From Stenotrophomonas maltophilia (lineage in GTDB: Bacteria; Pseudomonadota; Gammaproteobacteria; Xanthomonadales; Xanthomonadaceae), in assembly GCF_001676385.1 (NCBI RefSeq), contig NZ_LYVJ01000006.1, forward strand, positions 212,365-276,364: DNA of 64,000 bases, written 5' to 3'. Within the stretch, counting starts at the first letter, position 1; the number at the start of each line of letters is the position of its first letter. Below are positions 57,813 to 64,000 of the stretch, piece after piece. The position numbers and the translations under genes were made by a program. Under the pieces are notes generated by a model. The model saw only the letters and a program-made list of their open reading frames with translations, ran no database searches and was not told the origin of the DNA.

Positions 57813-58292
57813 ATGAACAACGGCGATACCCTGGACAGCACCACCCTTTCCCTGCCACTGGCGCTGTCCGGTGGCAACCAGGCGACCCTCGGCGACTACG
57901 CCGGCCAGTGGCTGGTGCTGTACTTCTATCCCAAGGACAGCACCCCGGGCTGCACCACCGAAGGCATTGACTTCAACGCGCTGCTGCCGAAGTTCAGGAG
58001 GGCCGGTGCGGTCGTGCTCGGTGTCTCGCGGGACTCGGTGAAGTCACACGACAATTTCTGTGCCAGGCAGGGTTTCAGCTTCCCGCTGGTCAGCGACAGC
58101 GACGAAGCCCTGTGCACTGCCTTCGATGTGATCAAGATGAAGAACATGTACGGCAAGCAGGTACGTGGCATCGAACGCAGCACCTTCCTGATTTCCCCCG
58201 ACAGCCGCATCGTGCATTCCTGGCGCAAGGTCAAGGTCGCCGGTCATGCCGACGCGGTGCTTGCCGAACTGAAGGCCGCCCAATCCAAGTGA
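57813..58292 (+). CDS. bcp: BCP/PrxQ-type peroxiredoxin
   Basis: Thiol peroxidase reducing hydroperoxides, 159 residues. The peroxidatic Cys is in DSTPGCTTEG, but the resolving Cys five residues later in E. coli BCP is Ile here, so it must be a 1-Cys type or use a different partner Cys (NFCARQG or EALCTAF). The ATG has GAAGGA upstream. It is 91 bp downstream of gcvR. Confidence 0.92.
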   Translation: MNNGDTLDSTTLSLPLALSGGNQATLGDYAGQWLVLYFYPKDSTPGCTTEGIDFNALLPKFRRAGAVVLGVSRDSVKSHDNFCARQGFSFPLVSDSDEALCTAFDVIKMKNMYGKQVRGIERSTFLISPDSRIVHSWRKVKVAGHADAVLAELKAAQSK

Positions 58293-58373
58293 GTCCCATC
58301 GCCCACTTTGCCCGCCACCACCCTGCCCTGCAGGCCGTGGTGGTTTTTCCCTGTCCGTAACCAGGAACCGACG

Positions 58374-59774
58374 ATGACCCGAGGCAAGCGCATCTACGTG
58401 CTGGATACCAACGTGCTGATGCACGATCCCACCGCGCTGTTCAAATTCGAAGAGCACGACATCTACCTGCCCATGCAGGTGATCGAGGAGCTGGACAACG
58501 GCAAGAAAGGCACCTCCGAAGCGAGCCGCAACGCCCGCCAGGTGAGCCGCTTCCTCAACGAACTGGTGGAAGCCTCGGGCCTGGACAACCTGGCCGACGG
58601 GATACCGCTGCAGCGACCGCAGGGCCTGCAGCTGCGTGGCAAGCTCAGCGCCGGCAAGCTGCGCTTCCAGACCAGCCATTTCGACGCCGGCAAGAGTTTC
58701 GGCCAGGTGATCCCCGATAACGCCATTCTTGGCGCGATCCTGGCCCTCAAGGAAGAGATCCCCGACCTGCCGGTGGTGTTTGTTTCCAAGGACATCAACC
58801 TGCGGATCAAGGCCGCGATCGCCGGCATCGTGTCCGAGGACTACGAAAACGACCGTGCGCTGGATGACTTCAGCCTGCTTTACACCGGCGCTACCGAGCT
58901 GCCGGAGGATTTCTGGAAGCGCCATGGCGACGACCTGCGCAGCTGGAGTGACAAGGGCCGCACCCATTACGAAATCCAGGCACAGGAGGGTGAGGAGTGG
59001 TATCCGAACCAGTTCGTTTACCTGCCTGGGGAAGACGAAGTCGAGCTGCGCGTCAGCCGCGTGGTCGGCGATGGCAAGGTCGTGCTGTCGCTGGTGGATG
59101 ATTTCCGCCACGGCAGCCATGCCGTCTGGGGCATCAGTGCACGCAACCGCGAACAGAACTTCGCGCTCAACGCCCTGATGGATCCGGAAATCGACTTCGT
59201 GACCCTGCTTGGCACCGCAGGCACCGGCAAGACCCTGCTGGCACTGGCCGCCGGCCTGGCGCAGACAATGGACCAGCAGCGTTACCGCGAGATCATCATG
59301 ACCCGTGCCACGGTCAGCGTAGGCGAGGACATCGGCTTCCTGCCCGGCACCGAAGAAGAGAAGATGACCCCGTGGATGGGAGCACTGACCGACAACCTGG
59401 AAGTGCTCACGCACAACCAGGAAGGGGGGGCCTGGGGCCGCCAGGCCACCAACGACCTGCTTGCCAGCCGCATCAAGATCCGCTCGATGAACTTCATGCG
59501 CGGCCGCACCTTCCTGTCGCGCTACCTGATCCTGGACGAGGCGCAGAACCTCACGCCGAAGCAGATGAAGACCCTGATCACCCGTGCCGGCCCGGGCACC
59601 AAGATCGTCTGCCTGGGCAACGTCGAGCAGATCGACACCCCATACCTGACCGAGACCACCTCGGGCCTGACCTATGCGGTGGACCGCTTCAAGAACTGGC
59701 CGCATAGTGCGCATATCACCCTGCGCCGTGGCGAACGCTCGCGGCTGGCCGACTACGCATCGGAGGTACTGTGA
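58374..59774 (+). CDS. PIN-PhoH ATPase (PhoH2-like)
   Basis: A 466-residue fusion. An N-terminal PIN ribonuclease domain (1-145) has LDTNVLMHDP and further acidic residues (EELDNGKKG, SKDIN). A C-terminal PhoH-type ATPase (about 235-466) has GTAGTGKTLLALAAGL, LDEAQNLTPKQMKTL (Walker B) and a sensor segment. PhoH2 proteins of this layout are known RNA helicase/RNases. The start has AGGAA upstream. The stop overlaps the next gene's GTG. Confidence 0.93.
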   Translation: MTRGKRIYVLDTNVLMHDPTALFKFEEHDIYLPMQVIEELDNGKKGTSEASRNARQVSRFLNELVEASGLDNLADGIPLQRPQGLQLRGKLSAGKLRFQTSHFDAGKSFGQVIPDNAILGAILALKEEIPDLPVVFVSKDINLRIKAAIAGIVSEDYENDRALDDFSLLYTGATELPEDFWKRHGDDLRSWSDKGRTHYEIQAQEGEEWYPNQFVYLPGEDEVELRVSRVVGDGKVVLSLVDDFRHGSHAVWGISARNREQNFALNALMDPEIDFVTLLGTAGTGKTLLALAAGLAQTMDQQRYREIIMTRATVSVGEDIGFLPGTEEEKMTPWMGALTDNLEVLTHNQEGGAWGRQATNDLLASRIKIRSMNFMRGRTFLSRYLILDEAQNLTPKQMKTLITRAGPGTKIVCLGNVEQIDTPYLTETTSGLTYAVDRFKNWPHSAHITLRRGERSRLADYASEVL

Positions 59775-60277
59775 ACCGCTGCACGCGCCTGCTGCTGCCG
59801 ACGGCGGTGGCCACCCTTGCGACCGTGCTCGGGGCGTGCACGACCCTGCGCGGCCCGGCCAGCGTACCGACCGCCGAACGCACCGGCCAGTCCTGGGTGG
59901 TCACACGGCCGGTCATCGCCGCGCAGGTACTTGATACCTGTTCGCGCCCCAGTCCCGGCCGCGAGGCCGGGCGGGTGAGCGGCTACTGGGCACCCAGCCG
60001 GCAACAGGTGGACCAGCTCGAAGCCAGGCTGCCCTCGCTGGAGGCACAGGTGCCGAAGGTATTGGACTTCGACCGCCAATACGTCGGCATCGAAAGCGCT
60101 GGCAGGCGGCTGATCTACATCAATGCCTTCCACCTGCCCGACGACAGCGGCATCAACCCGGCACGGGAAGCGATCCGCGCCTGTGATGGTGGAGCGCAGT
60201 TCTGGGGCGCTGTGTTCGACCCGGCCAGCAACACCTTCAGCGAGCTGCAGTTCAACGGCGGCTTCGGCGGGCCCTGA
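59771..60277 (+). CDS. putative lipoprotein coupled to the PhoH gene
   Basis: 168 residues. The signal ends in lipobox LGAC at about residue 20-23. The body has two Cys (LDTCSRPSP and RACDGGAQF) that could form a disulfide, and a compact C-terminal region FWGAVFDPASNTFSELQFNG. I do not recognise the family. It starts with GTG overlapping the PhoH stop (GTGA), implying coordinated translation. An extracytoplasmic function is likely but unknown. Confidence 0.78.
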   Translation: MNRCTRLLLPTAVATLATVLGACTTLRGPASVPTAERTGQSWVVTRPVIAAQVLDTCSRPSPGREAGRVSGYWAPSRQQVDQLEARLPSLEAQVPKVLDFDRQYVGIESAGRRLIYINAFHLPDDSGINPAREAIRACDGGAQFWGAVFDPASNTFSELQFNGGFGGP

Positions 60278-60287
60278 GGGCCTGCCG

Positions 60288-60956
60288 ATGGGAATACGCC
60301 TGCCCACCTGGGTCTGGATCGGCGCGGTCGCGCTTTCGTGCGTGGCCGGCATGGTCAACGTGGTCGGCTTTCTCGGCTTCGAACACCAGGCTGTCAGCCA
60401 CATGACCGGCAGTACCAGCCAGCTCGGCATGGCGCTGGCCCAGGGTGACTGGCGCGCGGTCGGCCACCTGTGGGGGCTGCTGATCGCATTCTCCCTGGGC
60501 GCCATGCTCAGCGGCCTGCTGATCCAGGACAGCACCCTGCAACTGGGCCGCCGCTATGGCGTGGCCCTGGCGCTGGAATCGGTGCTGCTGCTGGCGGCGA
60601 TTCCCCTGTTCGAACAGCACCAGATCTGGGGTGCGCTGGCTGCGGCAATGGCCTGCGGCCTGCAGAACGCGATGGCCACCACGTTCAGCGGTGCCGTTGT
60701 GCGCACCACCCACCTCAGCGGCATGTTCACCGACCTCGGCATCGGCCTCGGCCACCTGCTGCGCGGCCTGCCACTGCAGGTGCGACGCCTGACCCTCAGT
60801 GGCCTGATCATTGGCGGTTTCCTTGCCGGCGGCACCCTTGGCGCCTGGCTGTTCATGCGCTGGCAATATGACGCCCTGCTCGCCCCTGCCCTGCTGACCG
60901 GGATGACCGGGCTGGGCTATGTGCTGTACCGGCAGTGGACGCGTTGGCGGCATTGA
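60288..60956 (+). CDS. DUF1275 (YoaK-family) membrane protein
   Basis: 222 residues with about six TM helices. [22 protein letters not shown] followed by [18 protein letters not shown] is the DUF1275 signature, and the [19 protein letters not shown] repeat-like segment is its pseudo-symmetric partner. The function of the family is unknown; a transport role has been suggested from fold. It starts 10 nt after the lipoprotein gene. Confidence 0.88.
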   Translation: MGIRLPTWVWIGAVALSCVAGMVNVVGFLGFEHQAVSHMTGSTSQLGMALAQGDWRAVGHLWGLLIAFSLGAMLSGLLIQDSTLQLGRRYGVALALESVLLLAAIPLFEQHQIWGALAAAMACGLQNAMATTFSGAVVRTTHLSGMFTDLGIGLGHLLRGLPLQVRRLTLSGLIIGGFLAGGTLGAWLFMRWQYDALLAPALLTGMTGLGYVLYRQWTRWRH

Positions 60957-61013
60957 GGGGCGCGCCTCAGGTCGATGCTACCGCCTTTGCGGTGACCACG
61001 GCACAATTGCCGG

Positions 61014-61823
61014 ATGAGTCCGACCACTCCCGCTTCGGCGTTGACCATCGCTGGCTCCGACCCCGGTGGTGGCGCCGGTATCCAGGCTGACCTGAAAGCG
61101 TTCGCCGCACACCGCGTGCATGGCCTGTCGGTGATTGCCGCGCTGACCGCACAGAACACCCGCGGCGTCACTGCGGTTCATGTGCCACCGATCGACTTCC
61201 TGCGTGCGCAGCTCGAAGCATGCTTCGATGACTTCGACATCCATGCAGTGAAGCTCGGCATGCTCGCCAACGCAGGCGTCATCGATGCCGTCGCCGATGC
61301 ACTGGAGCGCCATCGGCCGCCCCATGTGGTCCTGGACCCGGTCATGGTCGCCACCAGCGGCGCACGCCTGCTGGAGGACAGCGCCCTGAAGGCGATGCGC
61401 GAGCGGCTGATCCCACTGGCCACACTGATCACCCCGAACATGCCCGAGGCGGAACTGCTGGTGGGCAGGCGCATCGGCAGCGGCGACGACGCCGAACAGG
61501 CCGCCGCCCGGCTGCTCGATCTGGGCGCCGGCGCAGTGCTGCTCAAGGGCGGCCATCTGCACGAAGGCGCCCGGGTGATCGACCGCTACTTCGATGGTGT
61601 CAGCAGCGAAGAGTTCATCCATGCGCGCCTGCCGCTGGACGCGCACGGTACCGGCTGCACGCTGGCTTCGGCCATTGCCGCGCAACTGTGCAATGGCCTC
61701 AGCCTGGCCAACGCCTGCGAAGCCGGCATCGCTTACGTGGCACGTGCACTGCAGCAGGGATACACGCCCGGCCGCAGCGAGGTGCGGGTACTCGACCATT
61801 TCGGCGCGGCACCGCACGCATGA
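61014..61823 (+). CDS. thiD: hydroxymethylpyrimidine/phosphomethylpyrimidine kinase
   Basis: Two sequential phosphorylations making HMP-PP for thiamine synthesis. The 269-residue ribokinase-fold protein has [40 protein letters not shown] and the anion-hole [13 protein letters not shown]. No thi-box riboswitch is apparent upstream in the 57-bp gap. Confidence 0.96.
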   Translation: MSPTTPASALTIAGSDPGGGAGIQADLKAFAAHRVHGLSVIAALTAQNTRGVTAVHVPPIDFLRAQLEACFDDFDIHAVKLGMLANAGVIDAVADALERHRPPHVVLDPVMVATSGARLLEDSALKAMRERLIPLATLITPNMPEAELLVGRRIGSGDDAEQAAARLLDLGAGAVLLKGGHLHEGARVIDRYFDGVSSEEFIHARLPLDAHGTGCTLASAIAAQLCNGLSLANACEAGIAYVARALQQGYTPGRSEVRVLDHFGAAPHA

Positions 61824-62695
61824 GCCTGGACCCTCGCGCCCTCTCCGTGCAGTCGGGCGATGGCCATCACTACGAAGTGATCGCCTGCGTGCCCGCACGG
61901 CCTACCGTGCGCCTGCTCTGGTTGCCGGCGCTGGGCGTGGCCGCGCGGCACTACCTGCCGCTGGCACTGGCGCTGGCCGCGAAAGGCGTGGCGGTTTACC
62001 TGCATGAGTGGCGCGGCAACGGCAGTAGTTCGCTTCGCCCCTCGCGCGCCCGGGACTGGGGCTATCGCGAACTGCTCCAACAGGATCTTCCCGCCAGCCA
62101 GGCCGTGCTCGCCGCAGCCGACAGCGAGGCTGGCCCCCTTCCCTGGATCATCGGCGGCCACAGCCTCGGTGGGCAGCTGGCCTGCGTGCAGGCAGGCCGC
62201 AACCCGCAGCGCTTCCAGCGGTTGTGGCTGGTCGCCAGCGGCTCGCCATTCTGGCGTGGCTTCCCGCCACCACGCGGCTGGCTGCTGCCCCTGGCCTATC
62301 GGTTCCTGCCGTGGATCGCGCGACGCCAAGGCGTTCTGCATGGCCGTCGCCTCGGTTTCGGCGGTACCGAAGCACGTGGGCTGATCGCCGACTGGGCACG
62401 CGTGGGGCTCAGCAACCATTACGCCGCCGCCGGCATGGACGAGGACCTGGACGCACAGCTGATGCGCGTGCGGGGCCGCGTGCAGGCCGTACTGATGGAA
62501 GACGACTGGCTGGCACCCGCAGGGTCGATGCGGATGTTGTTGGCGAAGCTGCCGCACGTGGCCGTGCAGCTGCGCGTGCTGTCGGCGCAGGAACTGGGCA
62601 CGCGCGCCGACCACTTCGCCTGGCTGAAGGCCCCGGAAGCGGTGGCGACCAGCTTTTTCATTCAGTTGGATGAAAATCTTCACGAAAACTGTTGA
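61820..62695 (+). CDS. alpha/beta-hydrolase
   Basis: 291 residues. The nucleophile elbow is GGHSLGGQ near residue 115, a candidate acid is in MEDDWLAP, and a catalytic His near ADHFAWLKAP completes the triad. It lacks a signal peptide. It overlaps thiD by ATGA, so coexpression with thiamine synthesis is likely though the substrate is unknown. The -35 of the tRNA promoter overlaps its stop codon. Confidence 0.88.
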   Translation: MSLDPRALSVQSGDGHHYEVIACVPARPTVRLLWLPALGVAARHYLPLALALAAKGVAVYLHEWRGNGSSSLRPSRARDWGYRELLQQDLPASQAVLAAADSEAGPLPWIIGGHSLGGQLACVQAGRNPQRFQRLWLVASGSPFWRGFPPPRGWLLPLAYRFLPWIARRQGVLHGRRLGFGGTEARGLIADWARVGLSNHYAAAGMDEDLDAQLMRVRGRVQAVLMEDDWLAPAGSMRMLLAKLPHVAVQLRVLSAQELGTRADHFAWLKAPEAVATSFFIQLDENLHENC

Positions 62696-62720
62696 CGGTC
62701 CGCGCTGGCATCCGCATAAT
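62692..62720 (+). promoter_or_regulatory. sigma-70 promoter of the tRNA-Arg cluster
   Basis: TTGACG at 62692-62697, exactly 17 bp spacer, CATAAT at 62715-62720, predicted start about 11 bp upstream of the first tRNA. The -35 hexamer contains the TGA stop of the hydrolase gene. Confidence 0.8.
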
Positions 62721-62737
62721 TCCGCTCCTGTCGCAGG

Positions 62738-62814
62738 GCGCCCGTAGCTCAGTTGGATAGAGTACCTGGCTACGAACCAGGCGGTCGGGAGTTCGAATCT
62801 CTCCGGGCGCACCA
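62738..62814 (+). tRNA. tRNA-Arg (anticodon ACG), copy 1
   Basis: 77 nt with acceptor GCGCCCG/CGGGCGC, anticodon arm CCTGG-CTACGAA-CCAGG (anticodon ACG, expected to be edited to ICG), and encoded CCA. It is identical to the next two copies. Confidence 0.97.
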
Positions 62815-62872
62815 CTCGACAGGCTTCCAGCATCCGCCGCTGGGAATGAAGTAAAATCTGATCGTGTACCGC

Positions 62873-62949
62873 GCGCCCGTAGCTCAGTTGGATAGAGTAC
62901 CTGGCTACGAACCAGGCGGTCGGGAGTTCGAATCTCTCCGGGCGCACCA
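62873..62949 (+). tRNA. tRNA-Arg (anticodon ACG), copy 2
   Basis: Identical 77-nt sequence to copy 1, 58 bp downstream. The spacer contains a TAAAAT hexamer that might be a secondary promoter element. Confidence 0.97.
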
Positions 62950-62981
62950 CGCACGATCAATACAACAGGTTCATGTAATTG

Positions 62982-63058
62982 GCGCCCGTAGCTCAGTTGG
63001 ATAGAGTACCTGGCTACGAACCAGGCGGTCGGGAGTTCGAATCTCTCCGGGCGCACCA
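62982..63058 (+). tRNA. tRNA-Arg (anticodon ACG), copy 3
   Basis: Identical 77-nt sequence, 32 bp after copy 2. A strong terminator follows within 10 bp. Confidence 0.97.
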
Positions 63059-63067
63059 TTACACCGA

Positions 63068-63097
63068 AACAGCAGGCCACGGCCTGCTGTTTTTTTT
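63068..63097 (+). terminator. terminator of the tRNA-Arg cluster
   Basis: Stem AACAGCAGGCC/GGCCTGCTGTT, two-base loop, followed by a run of T. A textbook intrinsic terminator. Confidence 0.95.
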
Positions 63098-63123
63098 ATG
63101 CGGGTTTTTCGGCAGGGTTGCAC

Positions 63124-63282
63124 CCTGCACCTGCAGAGGCCACAGCCGGAGCAACAGCAACAGCACGCATTCCGTGGGGTGGCGGGGCGGTGTCGGATTG
63201 CGGGGACGCCGTGAACCCGTCCTTGGGGGCTTGGCCGCGGCATCCATGCCGCGGACACCCCGCAATCCGACACCGCCCCACC
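63124..63282 (-). repeat. 52-nt-core inverted-arm element, copy D
   Basis: Arms 63181-63205 and 63258-63282 match at 24 of 25 positions. Core 63206-63257 is 52 nt, subtype 2, reading on the minus strand (GGCATGGATGCC). The seven-unit hexamer array is on the left at 63124-63165 (CCTGCA, CCTGCA, GAGGCC, ACAGCC, GGAGCA, ACAGCA, ACAGCA). It is read on the minus strand and ends with CCCCACGGAA next to the arm, as in copy A. Confidence 0.85.
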
Positions 63283-63326
63283 TCTGACAGATTTCCGCGA
63301 TCTGTCGGAACGACGTAACTGCTCTG

Positions 63327-63437
63327 GTAGGTGTCGACCTTGGTCGACACGGTAGATCCACGCCATGCGTGGATGCTCTTCGATCAATTGTCGAAATGTT
63401 CGAACTCGATGGAGATTCATCCACGCATGGCGTGGAT
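63327..63437. repeat. three SMAG-type repeats between element copies D and E
   Basis: GTAG with GTGTCGACC/GGTCGACAC (63327-63350), GTAG with ATCCACGC/GCGTGGAT (63352-63374), and a second ATCCACGC/GCGTGGAT without GTAG (63419-63437). Confidence 0.75.
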
Positions 63438-63463
63438 CCATCAGATCGCGGAAAACTGTCGAA

Positions 63464-63616
63464 GGCGGGGTGGGTCCGGTTGCGGGGGCCGCTGCAAGTA
63501 CGTCCATGTAAGCTCGGTCGCCGCATCCATGCGGCTCACGCCCCCGCAACCGGACCCACCCCGCCATCCATCAGGAAACCCGCTTCTGCTGTTGCTGTTG
63601 CTGTTGCTGTTGCTCT
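63464..63616 (-). repeat. 52-nt-core inverted-arm element, copy E
   Basis: Arms 63464-63488 and 63541-63565 are perfect 25-nt complements. Core 63489-63540 is 52 nt, subtype 1, minus strand (GTGAGCCGCATGGATGCGGC). To the right, ATCCATCAGGAA and a hexamer array of four TGCTGT plus TGCTCT (63587-63616), then a GCAGGGCGCAGCCCCGC hairpin ending seven bases before the LysR stop. CTGTCGAAGG precedes the left arm, as CTGTCAAAGG does in copy A. Confidence 0.85.
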
Positions 63617-63654
63617 GGATCGTAGCGGGTGCAGGGCGCAGCCCCGCCAAACCC

Positions 63655-64000
63655 CTACTCGCTGGCCATCGCCTGCCACCACTGCGAAAGCAGCTCCGGC
63701 CTGCGCAGGCGCTCGCGCCACCAGCGCAAGGCCGCACCTTCCTCACCGGTGCGCCAGGCCAGCCAGAATGACTCTTCCGGCTTGTGCTCTTCCACTTCGC
63801 GGATCACCAGTTGGCCGCGCGCCACCGCAGCGCGTGCGCACGGTTCGGGCAGGAAGCCGAAGCCCACGCCCTCGCACTGCAGTTTCAACTTGCTGGCCAT
63901 GTCCGGCACCGTCAGCATTTCCTGTCCCATCAACAGGCCGACCGTGCGTGGCAACAGCCGCCGCGCCGAATCGGAAACTGCGATCGCGCAATGCTCGGCC
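63655..64000 (-). CDS. LysR-family regulator, C-terminal effector domain (5' end missing)
   Basis: The frame enters from the right edge and ends with TAG at 63655; 114 residues are visible. RTVGLLMGQEMLTVPDMASKL and GVGFGFLPEPCARAAVARG are the second lobe of a LysR effector-binding domain, which senses a small molecule. The HTH half lies outside the window. The C-terminus is rich in Trp (SFWLAWRTGEEGAALRWW). Its target genes are unknown. Confidence 0.85.
   Translation of the reverse strand, partial: AEHCAIAVSDSARRLLPRTVGLLMGQEMLTVPDMASKLKLQCEGVGFGFLPEPCARAAVARGQLVIREVEEHKPEESFWLAWRTGEEGAALRWWRERLRRPELLSQWWQAMASE

Noticed and set aside
61014..61823. TPP riboswitch upstream of thiD
   Set aside because: The upstream gap is only 57 bp and contains no recognisable thi-box element.
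61733..62950. Long minus-strand frames repeating PERFELPTAWFVARYSIQLSYGR
   Set aside because: These are antisense readings of the identical tRNA-Arg genes and overlap real plus-strand genes; the same spurious peptide is common in databases.
63587..63616. CRISPR-like array
   Set aside because: The repeat is a simple six-base microsatellite without spacers or cas genes; it belongs to the composite repeat element.

Overview
The window is bacterial chromosome from a GC-rich gammaproteobacterium of the Xanthomonadaceae, most likely the Stenotrophomonas maltophilia complex. The evidence is the smeU1-V-W-U2-X efflux locus with its divergent LysR regulator, the many short GTAG-ended hairpin repeats of the SMAG type, and Xanthomonad gene orders such as pcnB-folK-panBCD and zwf-glk-pgl-edd-eda. 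I see no prophage, insertion sequence, CRISPR array or rRNA operon. Coding density is high, and the noncoding space is dominated by dispersed repeats.

Layout. 1-8.7 kb: SmeVWX RND multidrug pump operon (minus strand, smeX cut by the window start) and divergent smeRv, with a palindromic LysR-type operator between them. 8.9-11.2 kb: OmpA-like lipoprotein and photolyase. 11.2-16.9 kb: a tightly coupled four-gene phosphate-scavenging operon (TonB-dependent receptor, beta-propeller phytase-like protein, purple-acid-type phosphatase, exported pyrophosphatase). 17-22.7 kb: upp, an MBL-fold hydrolase, and rsmD-coaD-lipoprotein-ferredoxin-ggt. 22.7-28.4 kb: repeat-rich leader and heat-shock-type promoter of htpG, a small flagellar-rod-like ORF, ftsY-mutY-yggX. 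28.4-35.5 kb: lipoprotein, lolD-lolC, and a full succinate dehydrogenase cluster with assembly factors (SDHAF4-like gene, sdhC, D, A, B, sdhE, ygfX).

35.5-44 kb: ygfZ, a sugar ABC ATPase, and the Entner-Doudoroff operon zwf-glk-pgl-edd-eda, with two CG-centred palindromes resembling LacI-family operators in the divergent promoter region. 44-49 kb: gacA, a PAP2 phosphatase, ispG, and a RegB/RegA-type two-component pair. 49-54.8 kb: pcnB-folK-panB-panC-panD-pgi. 54.8-57.8 kb: tRNA-Glu, fdxA, dapA-bamC divergent from gcvR-bcp. 58.3-62.7 kb: PIN-PhoH ATPase, lipoprotein, DUF1275 membrane protein, thiD, alpha/beta hydrolase. 62.7-64 kb: three identical tRNA-Arg(ACG) genes, a repeat cluster, and the C-terminal part of a LysR regulator cut by the window end.

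The most unusual signal is a dispersed intergenic element present five times. Each copy has a core of exactly 52 nt held between 25-26 bp inverted arms. The arms differ completely in sequence from copy to copy but match each other almost perfectly within a copy. A degenerate six-base-periodic array lies on one side. I do not recognise this as a named family. It lies at the ends of unrelated genes and once inside the edd-eda interval, and it looks like a structured RNA, terminator or mobile-repeat family worth a genome-wide search.
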